Notes: generated from the sequence alone by a model not told the origin. A stretch of DNA of 64,000 bases from Vicugna pacos (GCF_048564905.1 NC_132995.1:9374501-9438500); one strand, 5' to 3'. Shown: positions 10,701-21,304, counted from the stretch's first letter. Numbers and translations: made by a program.

Positions 10701-13700
10701 CTCATCTGGGCCTCAGTTAAAATGGTAGAGTGGCAGTGGCTCGCCCCTCTCCCTGTTTCATTTTCCCCCACATCATCACCTGACATTGTACACTTGTTTC
10801 CTGTCTAACTCTTTCCTGATAGAATGTCAACTCCTGTCACTTGTCTGCTTCTGTCACTGCCCAGTGCTTAGGACAGTGGCTGGGGCTGAACAGGTGCTCC
10901 TCAAATACTCATAGAATAAATGAGTCCCTCTCAACGATCCTTGGCCATCCTTGAAGCTGGTGACCACATCCCCACCCCATTCCAGGCCATGAGTTTCTCA
11001 TCTGTGACAAGAGTGGGGATGAACTCAAGGCCATCAAGGGCTCCCATCAGCTGTGACTGCAGATCATGTTCAGCCTTCAACCCAAGAGTGGAGGAAGTTT
11101 TGCCCAGAAGGGAGGTGGGACAAATGGGGATGGGGGTCATTGTTTGGGAGGCTGGGCTGCACAACCTAGATACACCCCCCCCCTTTTCCGGACTGAGGGA
11201 CTCATTCCCTCAGCTTCTGGGAAGGTTGTCAGCACTCTTTGTTAATTACTCTCTGCAGAAAAGAGCTGCTTGCCCAGGTCATGGGGGTCAGTTGGGTGGG
11301 GGTAGATGTCATACAATGGCATCCAGTGACTGGTCAGTGTGGGCATAGAAGGTCTGGCCTTCTGGCCCCAACTCTGAAGGCCACTCCAGCTGCAAAACAC
11401 TCCCTCTGGGATAGCTGAGGCCCTGGTGAAACTACACAGAAGCTTGACTGCTGCCCCTGCCAAGTCCAGCTTCCTCCACCCCTGCAGGCATTGATGTGGA
11501 GAACACTTTCCAATAAACTTCCTGCCACTTCCCAGGGCCCCCCACCTGGAAGAGTCATTTCAAAATGACGGCAATCTGGGATGACTGTACAGGGTCGGTA
11601 AGGGGGCATTAGCACTAAGGGCACAAGACTGAAGGTACATAGGCCCCACACCTTTCTTTAAAGTCCATTTACTGGAGCCACTACTTTCTCACCCACCACT
11701 GCTGGGGACCAACCAGAGCATGGCTCTGGCAGGTGAATAGCGGTTCTCCCATGCTGAGAAATCCTGCAGCCCAGGGGGCTCTGGGGAAACTAAGCAGGCC
11801 AGGGTTACCAACTGGGTGGCAAATCTCTCTAGCTGTGAGGCTAGGGCAAAGTCACATGGCCCTTCTGAGCCTCGGGTTTCTTCTCTGTAAAGCATAACCC
11901 ATAATAACGCCTATCTCCCAGGAGGGGATTATGCAGATGAAACTCTGATTCTGGACCCGGATCCGTGAAAGACACATTTAAAAAGAAATCTTGGGGGAGG
12001 GGTCGCATCTGGGCGAGGGGCCCCTGGGATGGTCTCCCGCCCCTCCCAGCATCTCCCAGGACGCCCGGCCCGGGTCTCTCTCGGGGCGGGCGGGGTTAAG
12101 TGAGGGCAGAGGGAGAGAATGATTTCAGAGAAACCGTCCAGGCCTGAGTTCCCATAAACGCGCGGGCCGCAGGGGGTGGGGCGGGGCTGGAGGAAGTGGG
12201 GACGGGAGGGGCGGCCCAGCCCTCGGACTTCCAGTAACAGGTCTGCTGGGCGGGGCTCTGCTTCCTGCTCCCGGGGGAGGGAAGCCTGTCCTGCCGGGGA
12301 TCTACCCCGGCCACCCTGGCACCCCAACTTCCATCCTCGAAAGGGGCGGAGAGGGGAGCCCAACTTAGAGACCTAGTTACCGTTGGGGGAAGGACTCCAA
12401 GTCCTCCAGCCAGGGGACCCCCCCCCTAGAATTCCACCCTTTGGGGCTTAGACTCCAGCTGGCTGCCTATCCCCCCAATCCGGGCATCCACTCCCAAGAT
12501 CTCTTGGGACCCTAGGAATATAGTTCCCTAACTCTTTGCGGATGCGAACTTCCCCATTCCCTCCGAGTAGATCCCCAATCTGCCCTGCACCCTTGTCCTA
12601 CTCTGCTCAGAGGTCAAGGACTACACTACCCCCACCTCTATTCTCTGGGATTCAGAACACGTGCCCCCCTCTCTCGGAGACCCAGATGCCAGCTCCCCAG
12701 TGCCTGACCTCTTGGGGGTCCAAATGCCCTGAGATTCTTTCTCCCTTGAATCCCTGGAAGTCCAGCCTCCCAACTGTAGCTTTGCTGCTTTGGGGACCCA
12801 GACTGCTCGTGTCCCCCTCCCCCGCCCCCGCCAGGCCTGCGCCGGCTGCCCATTCCGGTAAAGTCTTGGGCCCCAGCGGAAGGGGTTAAGGTTAGAGGGA
12901 GCGCCGGGAGGGGGAGGCTGCGAGTGAGTGACGGGTGCTGACGTGGGGGAGGCAGAGCAGCTGGGCTGCGGTCAAGTTCTGCGGGAAGGGATTTCCCCCA
13001 ACAGGCAGCTGAGGCAGAAGTGTTTGCTTTGGGGGAGAGGGGGGAGTAGGGGAGAGCGGCTGGGGTGTGGGGCTGCGGGCTGCTGTGCCAGGTCCCTCTC
13101 TGCACCCCTCTTTCACAGGCTGCAAACAAATCACCCCTGGGGACAGGTACAAATTAAATCTATTTCACAGATGACCCCAGAGGTACCCAGAGTGGGAGGG
13201 AACTAGCTTCGCTGAGTCCTTTATATATCTCACAGGCACTTTCTCCTGCTTTGGCTCACAAGTCTGGCTCACAACCACCCTAGGAGCTCTGTTTAAACAA
13301 AATCCCCTCCCACGTACTGAGTACCTACTGTGTGCCCAGTCCTGTTCTATGCACTACATGTATGTCCATCATTGCACTCAAGCCCAGTTGTGATGATGAG
13401 CCCTGATCTCCAGCTAGGAGATATGTGGCTCAGGGATGGGAAGCCACCCAGGGGCCAGTGGTGGAGCCCCCATTTTCATTGCAGAAAAAGGCCTGTCCAT
13501 CCCATTCCCACCAAAACCATCCCCAGATCATCACCTTCTAGAAGTGATTGCATTTCTGCCTCACAGAGACCCCCACATACTCATGGTTCCTATTTTTATA
13601 GGGGGAGACTGAGGCAGAGAGGGGTGAGAAAGTGGCCAGCTGAGATTCAAACTGAGGTGGATAGAATCATAAGAATCATGGCAGTCAAGTGTATTGAGGG

Positions 13701-16427
13701 CTCACTAGATGCTGGGCCCGGGGCTAAACCCTCTGATGTAGGATTTCCCAGAGGTCCCAAACTGCAGGGGATCAAACCATGAGACTGGTGAAATCAACTT
13801 AAGGGATTGTCAGCCTAATTTAGTGGGCTATGACCAGGAAATGAGACTAGAATAGAAAAAACCCAAAGTAGACCCCATGTTGTAAGGGTAAGTCCTGTTT
13901 TGTTCTGTGCAATTTTTTTTTCAAGTTTATACGTGCATGTATGTCCTGGGCTTAATATAAAGTCATGACAACAACAATAATCTTAATTAATACTTATTGA
14001 GCACTTCTAATCTCCCAGGCTCAGTGCGAGGAGCTTATCATGTATAATTCATGTAAGAAATCAGTCAGTGAAATGTCTTTCTCATTTTTGGATTTTGATA
14101 AACTGGAAATCCACTGCTTCAAAAAAAGCCCTAGGAAGTAAGTGCTCACAGGGTGCCCATTTTCCAGAAAAGGAAACTGAGGCTCAGAGAGGGAAAGGGC
14201 CTTGCTCAAAGTCACAGAGACAGCGGTGGAGACTGGATTCTAACTTGGGTCGAGACAACTTGAAAGCCAATGTTGAGGGCACCTGTCCTTCGGTGGGTGA
14301 GGTGGGGGGAAGATTGGCCCTACTAATCCCTCCATTAATGGGGGACTGTCACTCACGTGTCTCCGTCCTCATCCGCACGGGTGGCCATGGCGATGTCAGC
14401 CGACAGGGGGTGTTCCATGGAGCACATCATGGGGTACAGGGGTGTAGGCAGGTTCAGCAGAGGGAAAGGGGTGCCCATGGTCGGAGTCGGGTACAGGGAC
14501 AGTAAAGGTCCTGGGCAGAGAAAGGACATGTCTGAGGCCAGGCCCATAGATCTTCAAACCCACCTGCCACCTCCAGGCCTTTGTTCCTGCCAGGCACCTG
14601 CGCTTTTCCCAGGTCCCCTTTGCATCTCACACTGAGTCCTCAACACCCATGACAAACTCCTCTCCCACATCCCTCCCCTGGGCTCCCGCAGCTTCCCCCT
14701 CGGCCCTGGTCACTCTCAATATCACTTATTTTCACTTGTGTCTGACTCCCAGCTCCTCCTAGGCAAAGAGTCCCTTAAGGACTGAACCCCTATCATCACC
14801 CAGCAGGGGGACCCCAGGGTCTGTTTGCTGAGTGAATTTGTGGCTGAGGGATGTAAGGATGGATGAAGCACTAGGTGTAGGGTGTGGGGTAGATGTGAAC
14901 AGAGTTTGCTTAGTGGGGAGTGGTGCTGGGAGCCTGTTCAGATCAAACTGTTGGAAGGGACTGTGGTAGCAGGCAAATCCACATCCACCCATCACACAAA
15001 TGGGGAAAACTGAGGCCCAGGTTCTCACTCAAGGAATGGGAAAGGAGGCAGTGACAGGCCTCGGGATGCACAGCTCAAAGCTGTGCTCTGAGGGGGTGGA
15101 AGGTGCAGGAACTGGGCAAAGGTCTGGAGGTACTAGGCATGGGGTCTCTGCAGCTCTGGAGGTCACTCTGGGATGCTGAGGTCAGCACAGCTGTGAGAGG
15201 GGATGCTTCTTCCTGGAGATCAGGGATGGAGACAGGATGGGGAAAATGGTGTTTGGCGTTCTCTGTCATCTCCTGATCCTTGGAGGCTCCCATTATTGAA
15301 CTCTCAGGTTTCCTGGTTTTTGTATGTCCCATACCAGGCCTTGGTGCCCTGGGACCTTCTTCCCAGAGACTCCCTGAATCCTTTTTCTGGTCCTAAATCC
15401 TTGATTCCCAGAACTCCCCAGTCCTGCCCCCAATTCTTAGAATCCTCAGTCCCCAAGCCACCTGACCTTGTGACCCCAGCAGACACTGATCACTTGCAAG
15501 CACACATAACTAGGTGCTCAAAACCCCAGATCTCTGTCCCACTGGCTCCTTAGGACTCCTAGTATCTGGATCTGTTTCTTTGGATCCTTGTGACCCCAGA
15601 TATTGGGGTGCTCAGAACTCCAACTATGTTCTCCTAATTCCAGTGTCTCCCAATATCTTGGTTCTTGAGATTTTTGACATCCTAGGATCCTTAAAATCTG
15701 TCTCCTTAGAACCCCAGCCTGTTCCCTGACTCCCTTTGACCCCACATAGCTGGATGCCAAGAACTCCAGTTTCTTGTGTCCAAGTGCTGATTTCTCATAA
15801 CTCTAGATATCTGGGTTCTTAAGAGTTTATAATTCTGTGTTCCTGGGACTTGATTCCCTGAGACTGGGCACTGTCTCCTGATTCTGGATACATGGCACTC
15901 GGACCCCGGGCTGTATCCCTCAGGGCCTCCTGACACCCAGCTTCCTAGAGCAAGGATATGTGTGTCCCAAGGTCTGCTCCCTGATGCTCTCGTATCTGTA
16001 CTCCTGGGACCCCAGGTTCTGACCCACTAAGGAACCCCGTATCTGTGACCTTGGCTTCCGTCCCTCAGCTGCGTGAGACCCCGTATATCACGTCGGAGCT
16101 CTGCCCCTGGCTCTGGGGACCCTATGCCCTGCCTGCCCCCCAACCGGCCCGGACCCGCGGAAGCCACTCACCCTGGTAGTAAACTGCCTCTGGACGGGCC
16201 AGGCCGTGGGGGGGCGCGGGCACAGCGGGCGTGTCGGAGCCAGCGCGGAGGGGATCCGGGGGGACCACTGGGCCCGCGGCGCCGCGGGGGGCGGCGGGCT
16301 CCGGAGAGGGCGCGCGCAGGGGGCGCTTGCGGAGCGGCAGCGCGGCGCCGGGGGGTCCGGCGGCCTTGGGCCTGGTGCGCAGGTCCACGGGCCCCTCGTC
16401 CATGGTCCCCGCGGGGCATCGGGGCAT
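7571..16427 (-). CDS. BCL3: BCL3, nuclear I-kappa-B family coactivator (9 coding exons, complete)
   Basis: Spliced gene. Coding exons in order are 16172-16427, 14357-14510, 10068-10176, 9638-9842, 9442-9530, 9153-9230, 8344-8511, 7871-7988 and 7571-7758. Every intron starts GT and ends AG, phases agree, and the sum is 1365 nt: 454 codons plus TGA, the same length I recall for human BCL3. The protein has a proline- and arginine-rich N-terminus (MPRCPAG start, basic stretch LRKRPLR), seven ankyrin repeats at about residues 134-367, and a Ser/Pro-rich C-terminus ending SPAPGGS. Family knowledge: BCL3 binds p50 or p52 NF-kB homodimers in the nucleus and turns them into activators or stabilises them as repressors; the SPSQSPP segment matches the region known to be phosphorylated by GSK3. 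No frameshift or lost splice site is seen, so it looks functional. Confidence 0.97.
7871..7988 (-). CDS. BCL3: BCL3 coding exon 8
   Basis: Codes residues 354-393: VIDILRGKATRPAPASQPEP and on to SSSRVSSNG. It closes the ankyrin domain and opens the Ser-rich tail (SSDRSTTTSPESSSR). Acceptor CTACAG|GT, donor AATG|GTGAGA. The following intron is only 112 nt. Confidence 0.94.
8180..8700. promoter_or_regulatory. Intragenic CpG-rich patch over BCL3 exon 7
   Basis: Dense CG dinucleotides in exon 7 and both flanking intron edges. May be a CpG island in its own right; function unknown. Confidence 0.5.
8344..8511 (-). CDS. BCL3: BCL3 coding exon 7 (ankyrin repeats 5-7)
   Basis: A 168-nt exon, 56 codons, residues 298-353: HGANVNAQMYSGSSALHSA to NDTPLMVARSRR. 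It finishes repeat 5, carries repeat 6 (SSALHSASGRG) and begins repeat 7 (NDTPLMVA). Acceptor CGCAG|CA, donor CGG|GTGAGC. The exon and its flanks are very CpG-rich, unlike the other internal exons. Confidence 0.95.
8936..8982. repeat. (TG)n and (GA)n microsatellites
   Basis: A TG run followed by AGAGAGAGAGAGAGA in BCL3 intron 6. Confidence 0.85.
9153..9230 (-). CDS. BCL3: BCL3 coding exon 6 (ankyrin repeat 5)
   Basis: A 78-nt exon, 26 codons: DIKSGRSPLIHAVENNSL then SMVQLLLQ, residues 272-297. Acceptor CCGCAG|GA; the donor CAG|GTGGGT departs slightly from the GTGAGT used by most other exons of this gene. Both ends are in phase 0, so skipping it would keep frame but remove most of one ankyrin repeat. 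Confidence 0.94.
9442..9530 (-). CDS. BCL3: BCL3 coding exon 5 (ankyrin repeat 4)
   Basis: Codes residues 242-271: LTALHVAVNTECHEAVLLLL, then EHGADIDAV. Standard ankyrin repeat with LTALHVAV and the GADIDA turn. Acceptor CTTCAG|GG, donor GTG|GTGAGC. Confidence 0.95.
9638..9842 (-). CDS. BCL3: BCL3 coding exon 4 (ankyrin repeats 2-3)
   Basis: Codes residues 174-242, from TPLHLAVITTLPSVVRLLV to LEARNYDG. It contains two ankyrin signatures, TPLHLAV and QTAAHLA, and the conserved segment DRHGQTAAHLACEHRSP. Acceptor CCCCAG|AC, donor GACG|GTGAGC. The GGTVDLEARNYDG stretch differs slightly from human (PGTLDLEARNYDG). Confidence 0.95.
10068..10176 (-). CDS. BCL3: BCL3 coding exon 3 (ankyrin repeat 1)
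   Basis: Codes PLHIAVVQGNLPAVHRLVNL through IYNNLRQ, residues 137-173. It has the ankyrin TPLHIAV signature and the loop into repeat 2. Acceptor CCTCCAG|GCC, donor CAG|GTGAGC. It is separated from exon 2 by the 4.2 kb intron 2. Confidence 0.95.
10395..10925 (+). mobile_element. L2 LINE 3' fragment in BCL3 intron 2
   Basis: Sense L2 3' end: CAGAACCCTCAGAGTAAAG, GGCTGTTCCCTTTGCCTGGA, and AGAATAAATGAGT at its end. Confidence 0.7.
12124..12132. promoter_or_regulatory. STAT-type site in BCL3 intron 2
   Basis: TTCAGAGAA fits the STAT consensus TTCNNNGAA. It lies in GC-rich, repeat-poor intron DNA about 0.9 kb from the kB site. STAT3-responsive intronic enhancement of BCL3 is known in human cells; the match here is by sequence only. 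Confidence 0.4.
12988..12997. promoter_or_regulatory. NF-kB-type site in BCL3 intron 2
   Basis: GGGATTTCCC is a perfect kB site in repeat-poor DNA of intron 2. In human, an intronic enhancer of BCL3 driven by NF-kB has been described in this intron; this is the best local candidate for its counterpart. Confidence 0.5.
13300..13660 (-). repeat. MIR-like fragments
   Basis: GAGTACCTACTGTGTGCCCAG and a following block resembling antisense MIR; diverged. Confidence 0.5.
13965..14250 (-). repeat. MIR SINE
   Basis: TTATTGAGCACTTCTAATCTCC through AAAGGAAACTGAGGCTCAGA and AAAGTCACAGAGACAG; antisense MIR just downstream of exon 2. Confidence 0.65.
14357..14510 (-). CDS. BCL3: BCL3 coding exon 2
   Basis: Codes residues 86-137, from GPLLSLYPTPTMG to EDGDT. 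Acceptor CTGCCCAG|GA, donor AC|GTGAGT. It holds the linker before the ankyrin domain, including LPTPLYPMMCSMEHPLSADI, and the first residues of ankyrin repeat 1 (DEDGDTPLH, completed in exon 3). Confidence 0.95.
15330..16055. repeat. Degenerate minisatellite in BCL3 intron 1
   Basis: Repeated, diverged phrases such as CTTGGGACCCCAG, GATATCTGGGTTCTT and CTGGAACCCCAG at irregular spacing of about 30-45 bp. No exon found in intron 1. Confidence 0.6.
16172..16427 (-). CDS. BCL3: BCL3 coding exon 1 (N-terminus)
   Basis: Codes residues 1-85 plus one base of codon 86. The chosen ATG gives MPRCPAGTMDEGPVDLRTRP, which matches the human N-terminus; the in-frame ATG eight codons in (MDEGPVDL) is a possible alternative start. 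The exon is Pro/Arg-rich with a basic patch LRKRPLRAPSP that could serve nuclear import or be phosphorylated. The donor is G|GTGAGT. The exon lies inside the promoter CpG island. Confidence 0.95.
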
Positions 16428-16510
16428 GGGGCCGCCGGGGACGGCGGCCGAGCGGGCGGCCGGAGCGCGGCTCGGCTCGGCGGCACGGGAGGGTGGTTGC
16501 GCCGAGCGCC

Positions 16511-16520
16511 GGGACTTCCC
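16511..16520. promoter_or_regulatory. NF-kB-type site at the BCL3 5' end
   Basis: GGGACTTCCC fits the GGGRNNYYCC consensus exactly, in the 5' UTR or core promoter. BCL3 is known to be an NF-kB target, so feedback control is plausible. Binding itself is inferred. Confidence 0.5.
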
Positions 16521-17039
16521 CTGCCGCCGGCTGAACTGAAGGGACTTTTGTCGGCCCGGGCGTTGCCGGCCGCCCGCCTCCCCGCCCCCGGCCCCCCCGG
16601 GGCCACCCGTCCGCCCCAGGGGTTTCCTGGACCCGCCGCAGCTCCAGCCGTCCTGCGGCGCCGCCCGCCGAGCGCCCCGCCCGCGCCTCGCCCCGCGCCC
16701 GCCCCCTCCCGGCCCCGCAGCGCCCGGGGCGGCTGGGCCTCGGCGGGAGGAGGGGGTGGGGTAGGTAGGGGGCGGGGTCGGAGGTTGCGGGGTCCCCACC
16801 CTTGCGGCTGCAGGCCTCAGTTTCCGTCTCTGTTTTTTTCTTTCTGGCTTATAGGTCTCTATCTCTGTATTTCCCAGTCTGCAACTGTCTCTGACTCTTG
16901 GGTTTGGAGAGATGTCTCTTTATCTCTGTGTTGCTCTCTGTTCTGTCTCTGTCTCTGTCTTCTCTTCGCGTCCCTCGCCATCTCTCTGTCTCATGAGTGC
17001 TGTCTGCTTCTCAGCCTCTCCCCCAGGGAGGCAATTCCA

Positions 17040-17155
17040 TGAGGCGCTGGGGTCGCAAGGACGCGGGTTCGATTCCCGATTCCCACTTCTCGGTGGTTGA
17101 CCTTGACCGAGCACTTCTCTTCCCTGAGCCGTTTCCTCCTTTATGGGACCGAAAA
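17040..17155 (+). repeat. MIR SINE fragment
   Basis: GGGTTCGATTCCCGATTCCC followed by GACCTTGACCGAGCACTTC; retains a B-box-like sequence but belongs to a decayed MIR. Confidence 0.55.
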
Positions 17156-17159
17156 GACG

Positions 17160-18180
17160 CACCTAGGGCAAGGACTACCCTCGGCAGGCGCCCAGGCACT
17201 GTCTCTCCGCCCCCCTGACACCATCTCTGCCTCCTCCATGTGCCTCCTTAGCGGTGGGTTTGAATTTCGCTGGGGGTGGGGTGCGGCGGGAAGTGCACAG
17301 AGAAACACTGAATGTGTCTCTCCCTGCGAGGTCCCTGCACCCAGCCGGAGCCGCCGGGCACTAGGTGGGTGCTCCGGGAATCCTCGATGCACAGAAAGAG
17401 ACGTGGCAAAAGAGGCAGAGAGGTCGTGAGAGACCAAGGGAGAGACGGGCAGATAGCAAGAGACGCAGGACACAAGACCAGTGTCACAGCGCCCAAACCC
17501 GGGCCCAGGAGGCGGGGGCAGTCTGGCGCCCCTTCTGCACCACATCCCACTCCCATCCCGGGCGGAGTTGGTGGGTGGGGAACAGGCCAGGCCGGTTGGG
17601 GGCATGACTCAGAGGCCCGCTGGAGCTGGGGGGCGGGGGACGGCAAAGGCGGGCCTCTCCTGCGTCCCCTCCCCTGCAGCCCTTCTCCCCGCCCCGGGGA
17701 GGGGCCTGCGCCTCGCGGGGCTTTCCCGGATTTCCCTGGAGGCGGGACCGTTGCTGGGGTTGAGTCCCGGTCACCGAGTTACGGGAGGCGGAGCAGGAGG
17801 CTTTGGGACCTAGAGGGGGCAGGGGAAGGGGGGGCTGCACTCCGGATCTGTTCAGGCGGCACGCAGAGTCTCCCTGGTTCTCTCCATGTGTCTCCCTATG
17901 TCTCTGCAATTCTGTCCCTCTCTCCCTGGCCTCCGTCTCCAGCCCCACCCTGTCTCTTTGTTTCCCAATCTCTGCGTCTCTGTCTCCTCGGCAGTGTCTC
18001 TCTGGGACCCTGAAAGTGGGTGTGGGGCCCCGGTTCCCAGGAAGGGACTTTGCCCCAGACTGGGGCTCCACCCGGTGGATGGTTAAACGGGATGTGAGGA
18101 GCAGCTGTGGGCAGACTCAGGCCTCAGCCCTTCCCCCGTCTCTCTACCTCTCTGGCTCTCCCCCTGGGTCCCCTGTAATG
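17160..18180. other. GC-rich upstream flank of BCL3
   Basis: Unique GC-rich DNA with scattered CpGs and a kB-type site at 17717-17726, then CT-rich TCTCTGTCTC phrases from 17870 to 18005. No coding exon recognised. Confidence 0.45.
17717..17726. promoter_or_regulatory. NF-kB-type site upstream of BCL3
   Basis: GGGGCTTTCC fits GGGRNNYYCC, about 1.3 kb upstream of the BCL3 start codon in GC-rich unique DNA. A chance match is possible. Confidence 0.35.
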
Positions 18181-18184
18181 GGTG

Positions 18185-18330
18185 AGCATCTGCAGGCAAG
18201 ACCTGGTTTCAAATCCCACTTCCACCTCTTGCTGACGGTGGACCTCAGACAAGTTGTCTCTCTTAAAACTCGGTTTGCTCTTCTGGAAAATGGGGCTGAT
18301 GTCAAGCCCTGGCCCTAGAGTTGTGGGAGC
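18185..18330 (+). repeat. MIR SINE
   Basis: GCAAGACCTGGTTTCAAATC to CTTCTGGAAAATGGGGCTGA. Sense MIR. Confidence 0.6.
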
Positions 18331-18619
18331 TACAAGGGAAGAGGTGAAGGAATTAGGTTGGAAAGTCTGGGTCCCACTGCCCCCACCCACCCTGGCCTCT
18401 GGTGACTCTCAAACACAGGGGAGGGACAGGATGTAGAATACTACCCCTGCACAGAGGGAAAGTCAGCCTCAGGGGAGCAGGGCTTGTCCAGGTGATGACC
18501 CTAGGAGATAGTGTTGGCAGGACACCCACCCACCCCGGGCTCCCTTGTGGCAGGTGGCGTGATGGCTCTCGACCCAGGCAGGACTGGAAAGGGGGATGTC
18601 TGTGCTTGGCCCAAAGAGG

Positions 18620-19060
18620 GGTTGGAGGGGCTGAGGGAGAGGGTGCTGGTTCTGAGTCTGAGGATGGATGAGGAATAAGAGTCTGAGGGAAGAGGATCTT
18701 CAGGAGGAAGACAGATCTGAGACAGAAGTAGGTGGTCTAGGGAAGGGGAGAGAGTCTGAGGGAGGAGGTGAGAGTCTGAGGGAGGAGGTGAGAGTCTGAG
18801 GGAGGAAATGAGGGTCTGAGGGAGGAAGTGAGGTCTGAGGAACTCTAAGAAAGACCAAGTGAGGGCAGTGGCTCTGAGGGAGGAGGAGAGAGTTGGGGGA
18901 AACGGAAGGGTCTGAGGGAAGGGGAGATTTGAAGAGCATCTGAGAGGGCAAATTCTGAGGGAGGAGGACACGGGAGGGAGCAGACCTGAGGGTCTGAGGG
19001 AGGAGGTCATGGTCTGAGGGAGGAGGAGCAGTTGGAGGAGGGCCTCCTTGGGCCGGAGGG
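18620..19060. repeat. GTCTGAGGGAGGAGGTGAGA minisatellite
   Basis: Around fifteen units of about 18-24 bp built on GTCTGAGGGAGGAGGTGAGA; the central units are nearly identical. Same motif family as arrays at 29.75-30.02, 40.78-41.93 and 42.5-43.3 kb. Confidence 0.8.
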
Positions 19061-19960
19061 AAGAGCGGCATGCTTGGGGAACCTGCGGAGACTCAGGGGA
19101 GGGAAGAAAAGGGAGGCTGGAGTCAGCCCCGCCCCGCAGCTGTCTCTAATTTCCCAGAATCTTCTGCTGCTCAGGAAAGTCCCAGCTCCCACAGCCGCCT
19201 CCCTCCAGTGTCGGGAACGGAGGATGCGGAACCAGGATGGCTCCCCCTCCTTTTCCCTTTGCTCCCTGCACCCTAGGCGGGGAGGACTAGGGTCTCCCCT
19301 CTCTGGGCTTTGAAATCTGGAGGCCCCCCGCCGCCAGTAGGGGCAGTCCCTGGATGAGTCCCAGAAACTTCCCAGAGAAGGCCCGAAAGTCCTGTTTGAT
19401 GTCTAACCACTTTCCCTCATGCAGGCAACCCTTTGTACCTGTTCAGTTCTCCTGCCTCCTACTGCTTCTTCTCCCCTTGTCCTTCCCCGAACCTCCCTGG
19501 GGAAGGAAGGACCACAACTGTACCTGCTCGAGGTCCGAAGAGAGAAATGAATTCCTAGCTAGAAAGTTGCTGGTCTGGGGCAGCTTTCTTGCCTTGGGGG
19601 CCTCAGTTTCCTCTTCAAAGAAGAGAAGATTGGGCTGGTTGGGCCCTATGATCCTATTGACTTAATTCCTGGGCTTGTCCTGTTGGCTTCTGACTGAGGC
19701 CAGGATACAAGTCCTGTCTCCTGCTTTCATTAGTTTTGTGACTTCCAGGCAGTTAGCTTGCTCATTTATAAGACAGACTAAGTCAAGAAAATACACTTCC
19801 ATTCTACAGGTTCTGAACTACAGAAAGTGCCTAATATGATGTAGCTGCTATTATTATTCTTCCTGTTATAACCTGGCATAGGAATAATAATTATTATCAA
19901 TTAACCCATAATTTCAACAGCAGGATCCATTTCTTTGAGGAAATTAACATCCAGCCTACT
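19060..19960. other. Unassigned intergenic DNA
   Basis: No gene or clear repeat recognised. Confidence 0.35.
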
Positions 19961-19964
19961 GGGC

Positions 19965-20165
19965 TTAGAGACGTGGGTTGGAGCCCTGGCTCTGCCATGT
20001 GTTGGCTGTGTGACCTTGGATAGGTGGCTGTCCCTCTCTGTGCCTTTCTATGACTTCTTGGTTGAGGGTAGTAACAGCTTCTGCCTCCCAGGATTGCTGA
20101 GCAGATGAAGTGAGCCCAGGTGTGCAGAATGAACAGCTGAATGAATGAATGACTTCTATTCTTGT
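19965..20165 (+). repeat. MIR SINE
   Basis: TTGGAGCCCTGGCTCTGCCA with GGCTGTGTGACCTTGGATAG; ends near GAATGAATGAATGA. The following 20.2-21.3 kb is mostly unassigned, with antisense MIR-like bits near 20330 and 20710. Confidence 0.6.
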
Positions 20166-21304
20166 GTCCATGTTGCCTGCCTTCACCCAGCAGGCCAGAC
20201 CTTTCTTGTCATCATGTTCCACCCAGTGATCAGCCAAGATGGCCCAGTCCTTCTGGCTGAGCTTCCACTGGGAGTTGGCCCATTTCATTCTCTTGACACC
20301 TTGTGAGGAAAAGTCAACGAAAATCGCTATTTTTACAGAGAAAGAAACAGGCACAGAGTAGTCACTTCTTAGGATCACACGGTGAGAGATTGGGGGAGTC
20401 AAGATTGTAAGCAGGTCTCTGTGACCCCAGCTTCTTGATTGCTGTACCCGCTGCCCTGGGTGAGGTGGTCATTAGTCCCAGAGGCCCAAGGCCTTCTGTC
20501 TCAGTTCTAATTCCAGTTACTCCCTGGGAAGGAGTAGTTTAGATGGGGAAACAGGCAAGGTCACGTGCCCAAGGGTCTACATTCTTTCTCCAGTGCTATT
20601 CTGCTGCCTCCAGGCACAGGGAAGTTTGAGCAGACAAGAGAGAAGTTCGCTTTGCAGCAGGAGGAAATAGAGTTAGATTTAAGAGTCTCAGGGAGCGCAA
20701 GTGAATTTTGCAGATAGAGGGAAACAGAGACATTGAGCCTGAATGGAAAAGGACTTGCCCGAGGTCACACAGCCTTGCGTCTGGGCTCTGGGTTGAAAGT
20801 CCTCCCTGGGTCTGCACACAGCTCTGCCCTCTGAGGCTCCACCCAACCCCCAGGGGTGAATGCAGGCCAGCTTCCTGGAGCCCAGCCTGCGCCTCCTGGT
20901 TCCTCCCCACCCTGGGGCCTTGGCAGCTGCTGGAATCCCTGGCACCAGGCAGGATCAGCGTATCTGGGGCCTAGGCCAAGACTTAATCTTCCTCTTTCTC
21001 CCTGTTGCTGGGTCTGCACGCACGCCGCTGAGTCAGAGGATTACAACATCATCTCCAGGCGGGCTTCAAGACTGGACACCCTCCCCCCCCCCGCACTCCC
21101 CCCCCATTGCCTTGATCAGACAGGGGAGATGGGAGGAGTTTGGGGATATCAGCATCTGCCCTGGGCGGCTGCAGAGGGTGGTGGCTCTGGGAAGGTCAGG
21201 TGGAGGGCAGAGGGGTCCCAGCGAGGTGATGATGGTAGACAGCCTGGCATTACAGTGCTAGGCCTTAGTGTAAATGGGGCTCATCTGTAAATGAGGCTCA
21301 CTGT

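Larger units (their letters stand above)
10930..13300. other. BCL3 intron 2, repeat-poor core
   Basis: No coding exon. GC-rich and largely free of recognisable repeats, notably about 11.95-13.10 kb, which holds the STAT- and kB-type sites. This is the likeliest home of the intronic enhancer. Confidence 0.45.
16060..16800. promoter_or_regulatory. BCL3: BCL3 promoter CpG island
   Basis: Very dense in CG dinucleotides across exon 1, the 5' UTR and the upstream flank, with many GC boxes (such as GGGGCGGGG types at about 16675-16715 and 16766-16780). No TATA box stands out. A kB-type site GGGACTTCCC lies at 16511-16520, 84 nt upstream of the ATG. CpG-rich DNA continues more weakly to about 17.8 kb. 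The transcription start cannot be placed exactly. Confidence 0.8.

Noticed and set aside
16206-17042. 278-codon plus-strand frame in the CpG island
   Set aside because: It is antisense to BCL3 exon 1 and open only because GC-rich DNA has few stop codons.
18700-19010. Ser/Pro-rich minus-strand frames across the GAGGGAGGAGG array
   Set aside because: Low-complexity translation of a minisatellite with frames open on several phases.
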